Source: Megasphaera sp. AM44-1BH (GTDB taxonomy: Bacteria; Bacillota; Negativicutes; Veillonellales; Megasphaeraceae). From it: a DNA stretch of 11,294 nt. Below the pieces are notes generated by a model. That model searched no databases. It worked only from the letters and a program-made list of their open reading frames with translations, and had not been told where the DNA came from. Location: positions 1 to 11,294 of the forward strand of contig NZ_QSFA01000035.1 in the NCBI RefSeq assembly GCF_003467125.1. The letters are read 5' to 3'. The number at the start of each line of letters is the position of its first letter. Within the stretch, counting starts at the first letter, position 1. This document shows, piece after piece, positions 4,827 to 11,294 of the stretch. The position numbers and the translations under genes were made by a program.

Positions 4827-6947
4827 TTGGCCAATAACGTCATCGATGCTGCTATCCGTTTGCGGGATTTGTTCACGCCGACGGTGCGGAGCGTCAATGC
4901 CATCCTGGGAACCATGAAGGCCCAGATGGCGGCGGCAAAACAATCGATCAGCGGCCTGTCGGACAAGCTGACGGAGCATGAGCGCATCCAGAAACGGACG
5001 GCAAAGAGCATCGAGCAGACGGGAAGCAAGATTTCCGGTATGTCAGACAAGATGGCCCTGCTGTCGGCACCTATCCTGGCGGCTGCGACGGCAGGCTTCA
5101 AGCTGCACAGCGACTTTGCCAATGGCATCGCCAAAATTTCGACTCTGGTGGATACGACGGTCGTTTCCATGCAGAAGGTCAGTGATGAAATCCGTGCTGT
5201 CAGCGATGAGACCGGGGCAGGCGTTGCCGACCTTTCCGAATCGGTCTACCAGGCCATCTCGGCGGGTGTTGATGCCGGCCATGCTGTAGGCTTTGTCAAG
5301 GATATGACCATCGCCGCCAAGGCCGGGTTCACAGATACGACAACTGCCGTAAACGGCGTCACGACCGTCCTCAATGCCTATGGTAAATCGGCAGAAGAGG
5401 CCACGGCGGTGACGGACCAGATGCTCCTGGCACAGAACTTCGGCAAGACATCCTTTGGCGAGATGGCCCAGTCCATGGGCAACGTCATCCCCATTGCGGC
5501 ACAGCTCAATGTCAGCACCCAGGAACTGTTCGGTTCCATCGCCGTCCTGACCAAGAACGGTATCCGGACCAGCGAGGCCATTACAGGACTCAAGGCGGCC
5601 TACAGCAACATTCTGAAGCCGTCTTCTGAAGCGGCGAAACTGGCTCAGTCCCTTGGTCTTGAGTTCAACGCGGCTCATTTGCAGAGCGTAGGATGGGTGA
5701 AGTTCCTGGGCGAAGTGAAGCGGGCCACGGACGGTGATGCCGAACAGATGGCCCAGCTCTTTGGTTCTGTCGAGGGCCTGAACAGCATCCTGGTCCTGAC
5801 GGGCAAGGGAGCCGGGGATTTCGATAAGGTCATGGACCAGATGGCCCAGTCTGCCGGCATGACCCGGGAAGCCTATGAGAAGATGCTGACCCCGTCGGAG
5901 CAGATGCAGATTGCTATGAACCAGCTGAAGAATGCCGGGATGGACCTGGCTGTTTCCTTTACCCCTTATTTCAAGACCATGTCCCTGCGGGTGAAGGAAC
6001 TGGCGGCCTGGTTCCGGTCGCTGACGCCGGAGCAGAAGACGCTGATCGGCCAGGTGGCTTTCGGCATCGTGACCTTCCAGCTCTTCGGTTCCACCCTGGG
6101 ACGGGTGCTGACGATAGGCGGACGGGCCTTTGGGACGTTCAGCTCCATCGCCGCGGGCATCAGCAAGGCCGGGAGCGTATCGAAGTATCTGGCTGCCCAG
6201 TTCAAGGGCCTCATCACGGTGGCAAGAGGCATCGCCATCGTTGCCAAAGGCATGGGCAGTACGTTACTGACAGTGGGCAGGCTGATGATTACGGTCATCC
6301 GGGCAGTCGGCGCAGCAGCGATGGCCAATCCCATCCTGATTGTCATCGCTGCCGTCATCGCAGGGCTGTATCTCCTCTGGAGCAACTGGGATACGGTTTC
6401 GCAGTATATCGAACAGGCCATCCAGGCGGTGTCGGATGCTGTGGATGCCGGGATGCAATGGATTGCTTCGGCCTGGGACGGAGCCATGAACGGCATCAGC
6501 GAGACGGCTTCCAGCATCTGGGAGAGCATCAAGGATACTTTCCGGAGCGGCGTGAACTGGGTTATCGACCAGGTGAACGGACTCATTGCCAGCGTCAACG
6601 GTCTGTCCATTGACATCCCGTCTCTGACAGGCGGGGCGCCGACTCATGTGGGATTCAATATTGAACCCATCAGTCATTTTGCCGGAGGCGTCGAGAACTT
6701 TGGCGGTGGTTTTGCGGTCATCAACGAAGATCGCCGGGGCGAGCTGGTCCACCTGCCAAACGGCAGTACCGTGGTCCCGCATGATGAAAGCATCCGGCAG
6801 GCTATGAACGCAGGCAGCCACGCCATCACTATCCGCATCGACACGATGAACGTCCGCAGCGAGCAGGACATCGATGCCGTAGCCGACAAGCTGGTGGAAA
6901 AGATCCGGCTGTACGGCATGAACCGCATGAAAGGAGCTACCATCTGA
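4827..6947 (+). CDS. Tail tape measure protein (XkdO-like)
   Basis: This 706-residue protein sets tail length and is released ahead of the DNA. Residues 1-75 are helical with a coiled-coil-like stretch (about 22-70). Residues 95-380 form the conserved tape measure core (TIGR01760-like), with DFANGIAKISTLVDTT, VSDETGAGVADLSESVYQAISAG, TAVNGVTTVLNAYG, TSFGEMAQSMGNVIPIAAQLNVS and IRTSEAITGLKAAYSNILKPS. Hydrophobic segments at 404-420 and 502-518 (NPILIVIAAVIAGLYLLW) may act in membrane passage. The C-terminus has GGFAVINEDRRGELVHLPNGSTVVP, a frequent ending of Firmicutes tape measures. It starts with TTG. It follows the chaperone in gene order once the cargo gene is removed. TGA at 6945-6947 overlaps the next start by one base. 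Confidence 0.95.
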   Translation: MANNVIDAAIRLRDLFTPTVRSVNAILGTMKAQMAAAKQSISGLSDKLTEHERIQKRTAKSIEQTGSKISGMSDKMALLSAPILAAATAGFKLHSDFANGIAKISTLVDTTVVSMQKVSDEIRAVSDETGAGVADLSESVYQAISAGVDAGHAVGFVKDMTIAAKAGFTDTTTAVNGVTTVLNAYGKSAEEATAVTDQMLLAQNFGKTSFGEMAQSMGNVIPIAAQLNVSTQELFGSIAVLTKNGIRTSEAITGLKAAYSNILKPSSEAAKLAQSLGLEFNAAHLQSVGWVKFLGEVKRATDGDAEQMAQLFGSVEGLNSILVLTGKGAGDFDKVMDQMAQSAGMTREAYEKMLTPSEQMQIAMNQLKNAGMDLAVSFTPYFKTMSLRVKELAAWFRSLTPEQKTLIGQVAFGIVTFQLFGSTLGRVLTIGGRAFGTFSSIAAGISKAGSVSKYLAAQFKGLITVARGIAIVAKGMGSTLLTVGRLMITVIRAVGAAAMANPILIVIAAVIAGLYLLWSNWDTVSQYIEQAIQAVSDAVDAGMQWIASAWDGAMNGISETASSIWESIKDTFRSGVNWVIDQVNGLIASVNGLSIDIPSLTGGAPTHVGFNIEPISHFAGGVENFGGGFAVINEDRRGELVHLPNGSTVVPHDESIRQAMNAGSHAITIRIDTMNVRSEQDIDAVADKLVEKIRLYGMNRMKGATI

Positions 6948-7681
6948 TGGCCTCATTATTAGAATCCATCCTGAATGCCATCGGGCAGGCGTCACAGGAT
7001 CTGACGATTTCCCTGGCTGCGGGCAGCTCTGTCGTGACCTTTCCCGTGCTGCCTTCGGAACTGATGGTTTCCGTCAATACGAATCATGGCACGGTGAATA
7101 TCAACAACTACGGGGAGTATCTCATGAAAGGCAGGACCGGGCTGAAGTCCCTGACGCTGGCGGGATTTTTCCCCGCCCAAGATTATCCCTTTGCCATGAT
7201 GACACTGTCGCCTTATACCTATATCGCCGAACTGGAAGCCATGCGTACAGGCGGCGAGGTCTGCCAGCTCACGGTATCGGACACGCCCATCTCCATGCCC
7301 TGCCTGATCAGCTCTTTCAAGTTCGGGGAAAAGGACGGCAGCGGCGATGTGTATTATGAACTGGCGCTGACGGAATACCGCTATGTCACAGCGGCGGAAA
7401 CAGGGAAAACGGATCCGGCAACGGGGCTGAAGAAACGCCCTGAGTCGTTCTGGCAGAAACTGAAGAAGAATATCACCTATTATCCGGGCGACAGCATCGG
7501 CAACGTCGTGGGCCGGGCCGTCGGAAAATCGGTCACGCTCAATAAGGAGCAGTTCTCCAAGTTCCAGGTCTACCGCAGCATTATCCGAAACGGCGGCCTG
7601 AAAACAGGGGACATCATCCGGCTGACGACCATGAACCTGAAAAGGAATGATGAAAATGTTCCAGTTGGCAAAGATAAATAA
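6947..7681 (+). CDS. XkdP-like tail protein with degenerate LysM domain
   Basis: This 244-residue protein has the layout of PBSX XkdP. The N-terminal part holds TFPVLPSELMVSVNTNHGTVNINNYGEYLMKGRTGLKSLTLAGFFPAQDYPF, the common 'f.lPv.P..~.v......~~v.i.g.G.~~~~G...l~~i~~ssfFP'. The middle has QLTVSDTPISMPCLISSF and YYELALTEYR. Near 177-226, TYYPGDSIGNVVGRAVG...FSKFQVYRSIIRNGGLKTGDIIRL resembles a LysM fold (GD at the start, I..N, G..I.L). LysM of this kind lies in the centre of the tail tip, where it contacts the tape measure and hub (gp53-like). AAGGAG at 6931-6936 is 10 bases before the ATG. The 3' end overlaps the hub gene by 26 or more bases. Confidence 0.85.
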   Translation: MASLLESILNAIGQASQDLTISLAAGSSVVTFPVLPSELMVSVNTNHGTVNINNYGEYLMKGRTGLKSLTLAGFFPAQDYPFAMMTLSPYTYIAELEAMRTGGEVCQLTVSDTPISMPCLISSFKFGEKDGSGDVYYELALTEYRYVTAAETGKTDPATGLKKRPESFWQKLKKNITYYPGDSIGNVVGRAVGKSVTLNKEQFSKFQVYRSIIRNGGLKTGDIIRLTTMNLKRNDENVPVGKDK

Positions 7682-9170
7682 GGCCGATACGGAAAACCAG
7701 CAGGCAGATAAACCGCAGAACACGGACTTATCTGCCTATGCCCTTTCCTATACCTGGTCGGGCGATGTGGAGCAGGCCGGGAGAAAGCTGGAATTTGATA
7801 TCGCCTATACCACGAAAGACAAGGACTGGACGAATGCCGTTCTGGAGCTGGGAGATGAAGTGTGTTTTTCCTATACCGATGAGGTCACGCAGGAGACGTA
7901 TCCCGTTTTTCAGGGGCGCATCTTTTCCCGGAGCCGGGACAGCGAGTCTTATTCCATGCGCTTTGTGGCCTTCGACAACATCATCTATCTGGCCAAATCC
8001 CGCATTACCCGGAAATACGCCAATGTGACCGTGGCGGATGCCATCCGGCAGACCATCCATGACTTTTCGATTGAAGCCGGGACGATGCCGGACCTTTCTG
8101 TGGTATGCAGTTTCATCGCCGATGACATCTCAGCGACCGATGCCATCAAGCAGGCGCTGTCTTACCAGTCGGCACAGGATGGCAAGGGGTATCACATCTA
8201 CATGACGGACGGGAAGCTGAATGTGGTCTGTACCAATGACCAGGTGGTGGAGAACTTCCTTATCAGCGATGAAACGAATCTCACTGGGGCATCTGTGTCC
8301 GAGTCCATCGAAGACATGGTGTCGAAAGTAGTCGTGGTAGACAGTGCAGGACAGACGAAAGGAGAGATGCCGAATACGACCGACATCGAAAAGTTTGGCA
8401 CCATCCAGGCCATCTGCAAGGCCGACCCCAAGCAGGACGATGCCTCGCAGGCCCGGGCCATGCTGAAGACCGTCGCCCATGACATGTCCGTCAAGGCGCT
8501 CGGCCATATCCAGTGCATCGCCGGCTTTTCCGTGGACATCCAGGAAGAACAGCTCAAAGGGCGGTTCTTCATCAAATCGGACAGCCATCGGATTGAGGGG
8601 AACAGGCACACCATGGAGCTGCATCTGGTCTTCCATAAACTGCTCGATGAGCAGAAACAGGAGCTTGACAGTGCGTCCTATAATGCGAACCCGGATTACG
8701 TGCCGCCAGCAGCGGCCGCTTCGGGCAGCTGGAGCGGGGCGTCCATGAGCGGGAATGCCGCCGGAGGCGATGTGGTGGATTCGTGCATGGAGAATTTTGA
8801 TGGCACTGTTTCGCCTTATGGCTCCAATGGCTGCGTGGACCGGGCGACGGTTGCCGCAGCTGGTTATTCGCCCTTTGCTGCCCAGGAATACAACCACAAC
8901 GTCAAAGGCTGCGACCAGCTCCGGGCCGATGCCGAAGCCCGGGGACTGGCGATTCCCTACGACCCGGCACAGCTGGAGAAAGGCGACATCATCATGTACA
9001 ACCGCTACAGCAAGCCGGACCCGAACTGGCATGTCGTGGTCTATGACGGCAACGGCGGCTGCTGGGGCAATAGTTCCAGCGTGTACGGGTGTTTCCATCA
9101 TTACGAAGGGAGCATCGACATGGGGAGCGACTATTATCCGGCGACCATCATCAAGACGTCAAGGGGGTGA
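7656..9170 (+). CDS. Baseplate hub protein (XkdQ-like) fused to a C-terminal cysteine peptidase-like domain
   Basis: Residues up to about 340 match the gp27-like hub of XkdQ type: LSYTWSGDVEQAGRKLEFDIAY, LELGDEVCFSY, VFQGRIFSRSRDSESYSMRFVAFDNIIYLAKSRI, YANVTVADAIRQTI and DMVSKVVVVDSAGQ. Then comes an Ala/Gly/Ser-rich linker (about 8690-8775). The final 120 residues look like an NlpC/P60- or CHAP-type cell-wall peptidase: SNGCVDRAT with the likely nucleophile Cys (codon 8832-8834), LEKGDIIMY, NWHVVVYDG with the likely His (9030-9032) and CWGNSS with a polar Asn (9069-9071). It would cut peptidoglycan during entry. ATGs at 7647, 7650 and 7656 are in frame; AAGGA at 7642-7646 is 9 bases before 7656, so I used that (504 residues). 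The peptidase family assignment is by motif. Confidence 0.85.
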   Translation: MFQLAKINKADTENQQADKPQNTDLSAYALSYTWSGDVEQAGRKLEFDIAYTTKDKDWTNAVLELGDEVCFSYTDEVTQETYPVFQGRIFSRSRDSESYSMRFVAFDNIIYLAKSRITRKYANVTVADAIRQTIHDFSIEAGTMPDLSVVCSFIADDISATDAIKQALSYQSAQDGKGYHIYMTDGKLNVVCTNDQVVENFLISDETNLTGASVSESIEDMVSKVVVVDSAGQTKGEMPNTTDIEKFGTIQAICKADPKQDDASQARAMLKTVAHDMSVKALGHIQCIAGFSVDIQEEQLKGRFFIKSDSHRIEGNRHTMELHLVFHKLLDEQKQELDSASYNANPDYVPPAAAASGSWSGASMSGNAAGGDVVDSCMENFDGTVSPYGSNGCVDRATVAAAGYSPFAAQEYNHNVKGCDQLRADAEARGLAIPYDPAQLEKGDIIMYNRYSKPDPNWHVVVYDGNGGCWGNSSSVYGCFHHYEGSIDMGSDYYPATIIKTSRG

Positions 9171-9176
9171 CGGGAA

Positions 9177-9596
9177 ATGCAGAAAAATCCATATATCAGC
9201 CTGCTGAACCTCATGGAGCAGGTATCGCGGAGCAGCAACAGCCCGTCCATCCAGATTGGCGAGATACTCCAATCCCCGCCGGACATCCAGGTGAAATACA
9301 ATGGCATCGTCCTGACCAAAGAGGAGCTGTGGATTTCCCATTACCTCCTGGCAGGCTATGGCAGGACAGCCCGGGGCCATCTGGTATCGGCTACGCAGAA
9401 CCGGGCAGGCGGCAGCGGGGATGCGGCCTACCAGTCGCATAACCACGATATCCATAACGACTACACCGATTCAGTGATTACCACAGATACCTTGAAGCCG
9501 GGCATGAAAGTCGCCATCATGCCCATGCTGGTGAATGGGAAAATCCAGCAGTATGTGATTTTAGATGAGATTGTGAGGTTGGACGGATATGGCTGA
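9177..9596 (+). CDS. DUF2577 tail/baseplate protein (XkdR-like)
   Basis: This 139-residue protein has the pattern of DUF2577: N-terminal PYISLLNLMEQVSRSSNSPSIQIGEILQSPPDIQVKYNGIVLTKEELWISHYLL, where 'i~~G~V~s~~Pl~I~~~~~~l~~~~l~~~~~l' is the family signature, then HNHDIHNDYTDSVITTDTLKPGMKVAIMPMLVNGKIQQYVILDEIVRL, ending in a strand with the usual 'l~~GD~V~~~~~~~gq~yiv~dri' form. In PBSX-type clusters it lies between XkdQ and XkdS, as here. It is thought to be part of the tail tip/hub, possibly an OB-fold; the exact role is unclear. GGGGGTGA at 9163-9170 overlaps the previous stop and gives the start at 9177. The 3' end overlaps the next gene by 8 bases. Confidence 0.82.
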   Translation: MQKNPYISLLNLMEQVSRSSNSPSIQIGEILQSPPDIQVKYNGIVLTKEELWISHYLLAGYGRTARGHLVSATQNRAGGSGDAAYQSHNHDIHNDYTDSVITTDTLKPGMKVAIMPMLVNGKIQQYVILDEIVRLDGYG

Positions 9597-10038
9597 TCCT
9601 TTTGTGGCAATGGCATCCGGAGAGAATGCTGCTGCCAGAGAAACATTGCCGCTCCTTGCGGAATACGGTTATGACTTCGAGAAACACCGGTTCCGCTATG
9701 ACGAGAACGGGAACAACATTACCGTTACGGAAGACGAAGCCCTTAAGGTGTGGATTTATAAAGCTCTGATGACAGAACGGTACAGGTATCTGGCCTATCA
9801 CGATGAATACGGCATCACCATCGAACCATATCAGGGGACGATGCCCAACAACATTTATACGGCAGACCAGATCCGCCAAAACATCCGGGAGGGCCTTTCC
9901 ATCAATCCCTATATTGCCCGGATCAACCGGGTAGATGTGGAACGGCAGGAGAAAGATGATTTGTTTATTTTAGTGGATGTGACATCCATTTACAACGATG
10001 AAAGTCTGACTGTCACCGCAGAAAGGAGCCTTGCATGA
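9589..10038 (+). CDS. DUF2634 baseplate wedge protein (XkdS-like)
   Basis: This 149-residue protein fits DUF2634/XkdS. The core is EYGYDFEKHRFRYDENGNNITVTEDEALKVWIYKALMTERYRYLAYHDEYGITIEPYQG, which follows the common 'ty~~d~~~~~~~~~~dg~eA~~Qai~~~L~teR~~~~iy~~~yG~el'. After it come QIRQNIREGLSINPYIARINRVDVERQEKDDLFILVDVTSIYN. This family is related in role to the gp25-like wedge proteins. It overlaps its predecessor by 8 bases and ends in ATGA with the baseplate J gene, so all are probably made together. Confidence 0.85.
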   Translation: MADPFVAMASGENAAARETLPLLAEYGYDFEKHRFRYDENGNNITVTEDEALKVWIYKALMTERYRYLAYHDEYGITIEPYQGTMPNNIYTADQIRQNIREGLSINPYIARINRVDVERQEKDDLFILVDVTSIYNDESLTVTAERSLA

Positions 10039-11102
10039 GCAATTTGTTCGATGCCCAGACTAAAGACCAGATTGAAAGCCGCATGGTGCAGACCCTGCAC
10101 ACGCTGACTGATACGGACAAGACGGCTATCGAGGGCTCGTTTGCCCGGGACATGATTGATACCAATGCTGTGGAATTTGAGAACAGCTATGCGGAGATGG
10201 CCATGCTGCGGGACGCGGCTTTTGCCGAAACAGCCTGGGGCGATTATCTGACGCTCCGGGCCGAGGAATTCGGCATCCAGCGGAAACAGGCGGTGAAAGC
10301 CAATGGCCAAGTGACGGTTACCGGGCAGTCCGGGGCTTACATCATACGTGGCAGCCTGTTCCAGACGAAAGACGGGCTGCGCTTCTATACGACAGAATCC
10401 GCTACGATTCCATCTGACGGAACCGAAGCAAGCATTGCTGTCCAGGCCGCAGATACAGGGGGAAAAGGGAATGTGGCACCGGGGACGATTACGGAAATCC
10501 CTTATTCCATCCCCAACGTGTACAGCGTAATAAACCCGGAGAAATGCACGGACGGGGCTGATGAGGAAACGGATGCGGCCCTTCTGGCACGGCTCCTGTT
10601 CCGGGTCCGCCAGCCCATCACGTCCGGCAACGCCAACCACTACCGCTCCTGGGCCATGTCCGTGGACGGGGTGGGCAACTGCAAGGTCATCCCACTCTGG
10701 AACGGGAACGGTACGGTGAAAGTCATCATCGTAACGGCAGAGAATGAATCAGCTTCCAAGGAACTGATCCAGAAAGTGTCCCGGTACATCGAATCCCAGC
10801 GGCCCATCGGGGCCACCGTGACTGTGGTATCTCCGGCACCCGTATCTGTGGATATTACGGCAGAAGTGTATGGCATCGTCAATGCCGATGCGGTGACAGA
10901 TGCTGTGTCTGCCTATTTCAAGAATACGGGTTTCAGCCTGTCCTATGTCAGCCTGGCACAGATTGGGCGGCTCATTCTGGGCGTGAACGGGATTACAGAC
11001 TACCGGAACCTGAAGCTCGGCGGCAAGGCAGAAAACATCCGCCTGACCAATGAGCAGATCCCGGTAGTCGGAAAGGTGGTGCTGAACCTTGTCAGCGAAT
11101 GA
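10035..11102 (+). CDS. Baseplate J-family wedge protein (XkdT-like)
   Basis: This 355-residue protein is a clear baseplate assembly protein J. It has DAQTKDQIESRMVQTL, EGSFARDMIDTNAVEF, TAWGDYLTLRAEEFGIQRKQA (the J-family 'a~G~~Ld~~a~~~Gi~R~~a'), YIIRGSLFQTKDGLRFYTTESATI, AADTGGKGNVAPGTIT, GADEETDAALLARLLFRVRQPITSGNANHYRSWAMSVDGVGNCKVIPLWNGNGTVKVIIV. It closes with a strand-rich domain (ITAEVYGIVNADAV, YRNLKLGG). In the particle it forms the wedge ring around the hub. AAAGGAG at 10022-10028 lies 6 bases before the ATG, which overlaps the previous stop in an ATGA. Length is typical of the PBSX type. Confidence 0.94.
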   Translation: MSNLFDAQTKDQIESRMVQTLHTLTDTDKTAIEGSFARDMIDTNAVEFENSYAEMAMLRDAAFAETAWGDYLTLRAEEFGIQRKQAVKANGQVTVTGQSGAYIIRGSLFQTKDGLRFYTTESATIPSDGTEASIAVQAADTGGKGNVAPGTITEIPYSIPNVYSVINPEKCTDGADEETDAALLARLLFRVRQPITSGNANHYRSWAMSVDGVGNCKVIPLWNGNGTVKVIIVTAENESASKELIQKVSRYIESQRPIGATVTVVSPAPVSVDITAEVYGIVNADAVTDAVSAYFKNTGFSLSYVSLAQIGRLILGVNGITDYRNLKLGGKAENIRLTNEQIPVVGKVVLNLVSE

Positions 11103-11294
11103 ATGGATGAGGCAGTACCCCGTTGATGTACTGGACTATCTGCCGAAATTCCTGGGGCAAGACCCGGTGTTCAAGAAGACGGCGGATACCTGCAGCACGG
11201 AGCATAACCGTCTGCGTCTGGCCTTGCAGGATTTGGTGGACAACTTCTTCGTGAACACAGCCACCTGGGCACTGCCGCTTTATGAATCGTTCCT
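11089..11294 (+). CDS. DUF2313 (XkdU/YmfQ-like) baseplate protein, N-terminal part
   Basis: The frame is open to the right edge of the window and gives about 68 residues. It reads EWMRQYPVDVLDYLPKFLGQDPVFKKTADTCSTEHNRLRLALQDLVDNFFVNTATWALPLYESF, the usual start of YmfQ/XkdU-type proteins ('ylP.~~~~~~~~~~i~~~~~~E~~~l~~~~~~~~~~~f~~tAt~~l~~wE'). It normally follows baseplate J. There is no well-placed ATG at the gene junction: those at 11099 and 11103 hit early stops. TTG at 11089 has AAAGGTGG (11072-11079) 9 bases upstream and is my choice; ATG at 11107 is the alternative but has no ribosome site. The rest lies outside the window. Confidence 0.75.
   Translation, partial: MSANEWMRQYPVDVLDYLPKFLGQDPVFKKTADTCSTEHNRLRLALQDLVDNFFVNTATWALPLYESF

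Noticed and set aside
6264..6995. Minus-strand open frame of 243 residues (and 5966-6616)
   Set aside because: Both lie antisense to the tape measure gene, overlap each other and show no family pattern.
8130..9101. Minus-strand open frame of 323 residues
   Set aside because: Long, but fully antisense to the hub gene, whose protein has clear domains; His/Val/Arg-rich composition is typical of the antisense frame of such genes.
1..11294. CRISPR arrays, tRNA genes or attachment sites
   Set aside because: No spaced repeats and no tRNA-like cloverleaf were seen; coding sequence fills nearly the whole window.

Overview
The window is a 5'-to-3' block of late structural genes from a contractile-tailed (myovirus-type) phage or prophage. 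It starts inside the major capsid gene and ends inside a baseplate gene. The tail genes follow the order of the Bacillus subtilis PBSX xkd cluster (sheath, tube, assembly chaperone, tape measure, XkdP to XkdU). The strong AGGAG-type ribosome binding sites, this gene order and the fairly high G+C suggest a Firmicutes host with G+C above the Bacillus average, possibly in the Negativicutes. The host call is inference; nothing in the window names a species.

Layout. Bases 1-408 hold the C-terminal part of an HK97-fold major capsid protein. Bases 412-1915 hold the connector or neck genes: a gp6-like connector, an SPP1 gp16-like head-tail adaptor, an HK97 gp10-like protein and a tail-terminator-like protein. 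Bases 1896-3421 hold the sheath and the tail tube. Bases 3435-4021 hold a two-frame tail assembly chaperone gene. Its short product ends right after an A AAA AAC slippery heptamer, and a -1 shift there adds 57 residues. Bases 4052-4747, on the opposite strand, hold one AT-rich gene that does not belong to the morphogenesis set. Bases 4827-7681 hold the tape measure protein and an XkdP-like LysM protein. Bases 7647-11294 hold the baseplate hub (with a C-terminal cysteine-peptidase-like domain), the DUF2577 and DUF2634 proteins, baseplate J and the start of a DUF2313 (XkdU/YmfQ-like) protein.

Apart from the interruption at 4022-4826, the plus-strand genes are packed with overlaps or very short gaps. 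This is what one late transcript with coupled translation looks like. No late promoter is visible in the window, so transcription must start upstream.

The main point of interest is the minus-strand gene between the chaperone and the tape measure gene. It has its own promoter-like sequence, a good ribosome binding site and a plausible terminator, so it looks like a self-contained 'moron'. Its motifs point to the uracil-DNA glycosylase superfamily, including a cysteine arrangement like the 4Fe-4S ligands of family 4 enzymes, but the motif 1 residues differ from that family. A phage genome-modification, repair or anti-competitor role is possible but not shown by the sequence.
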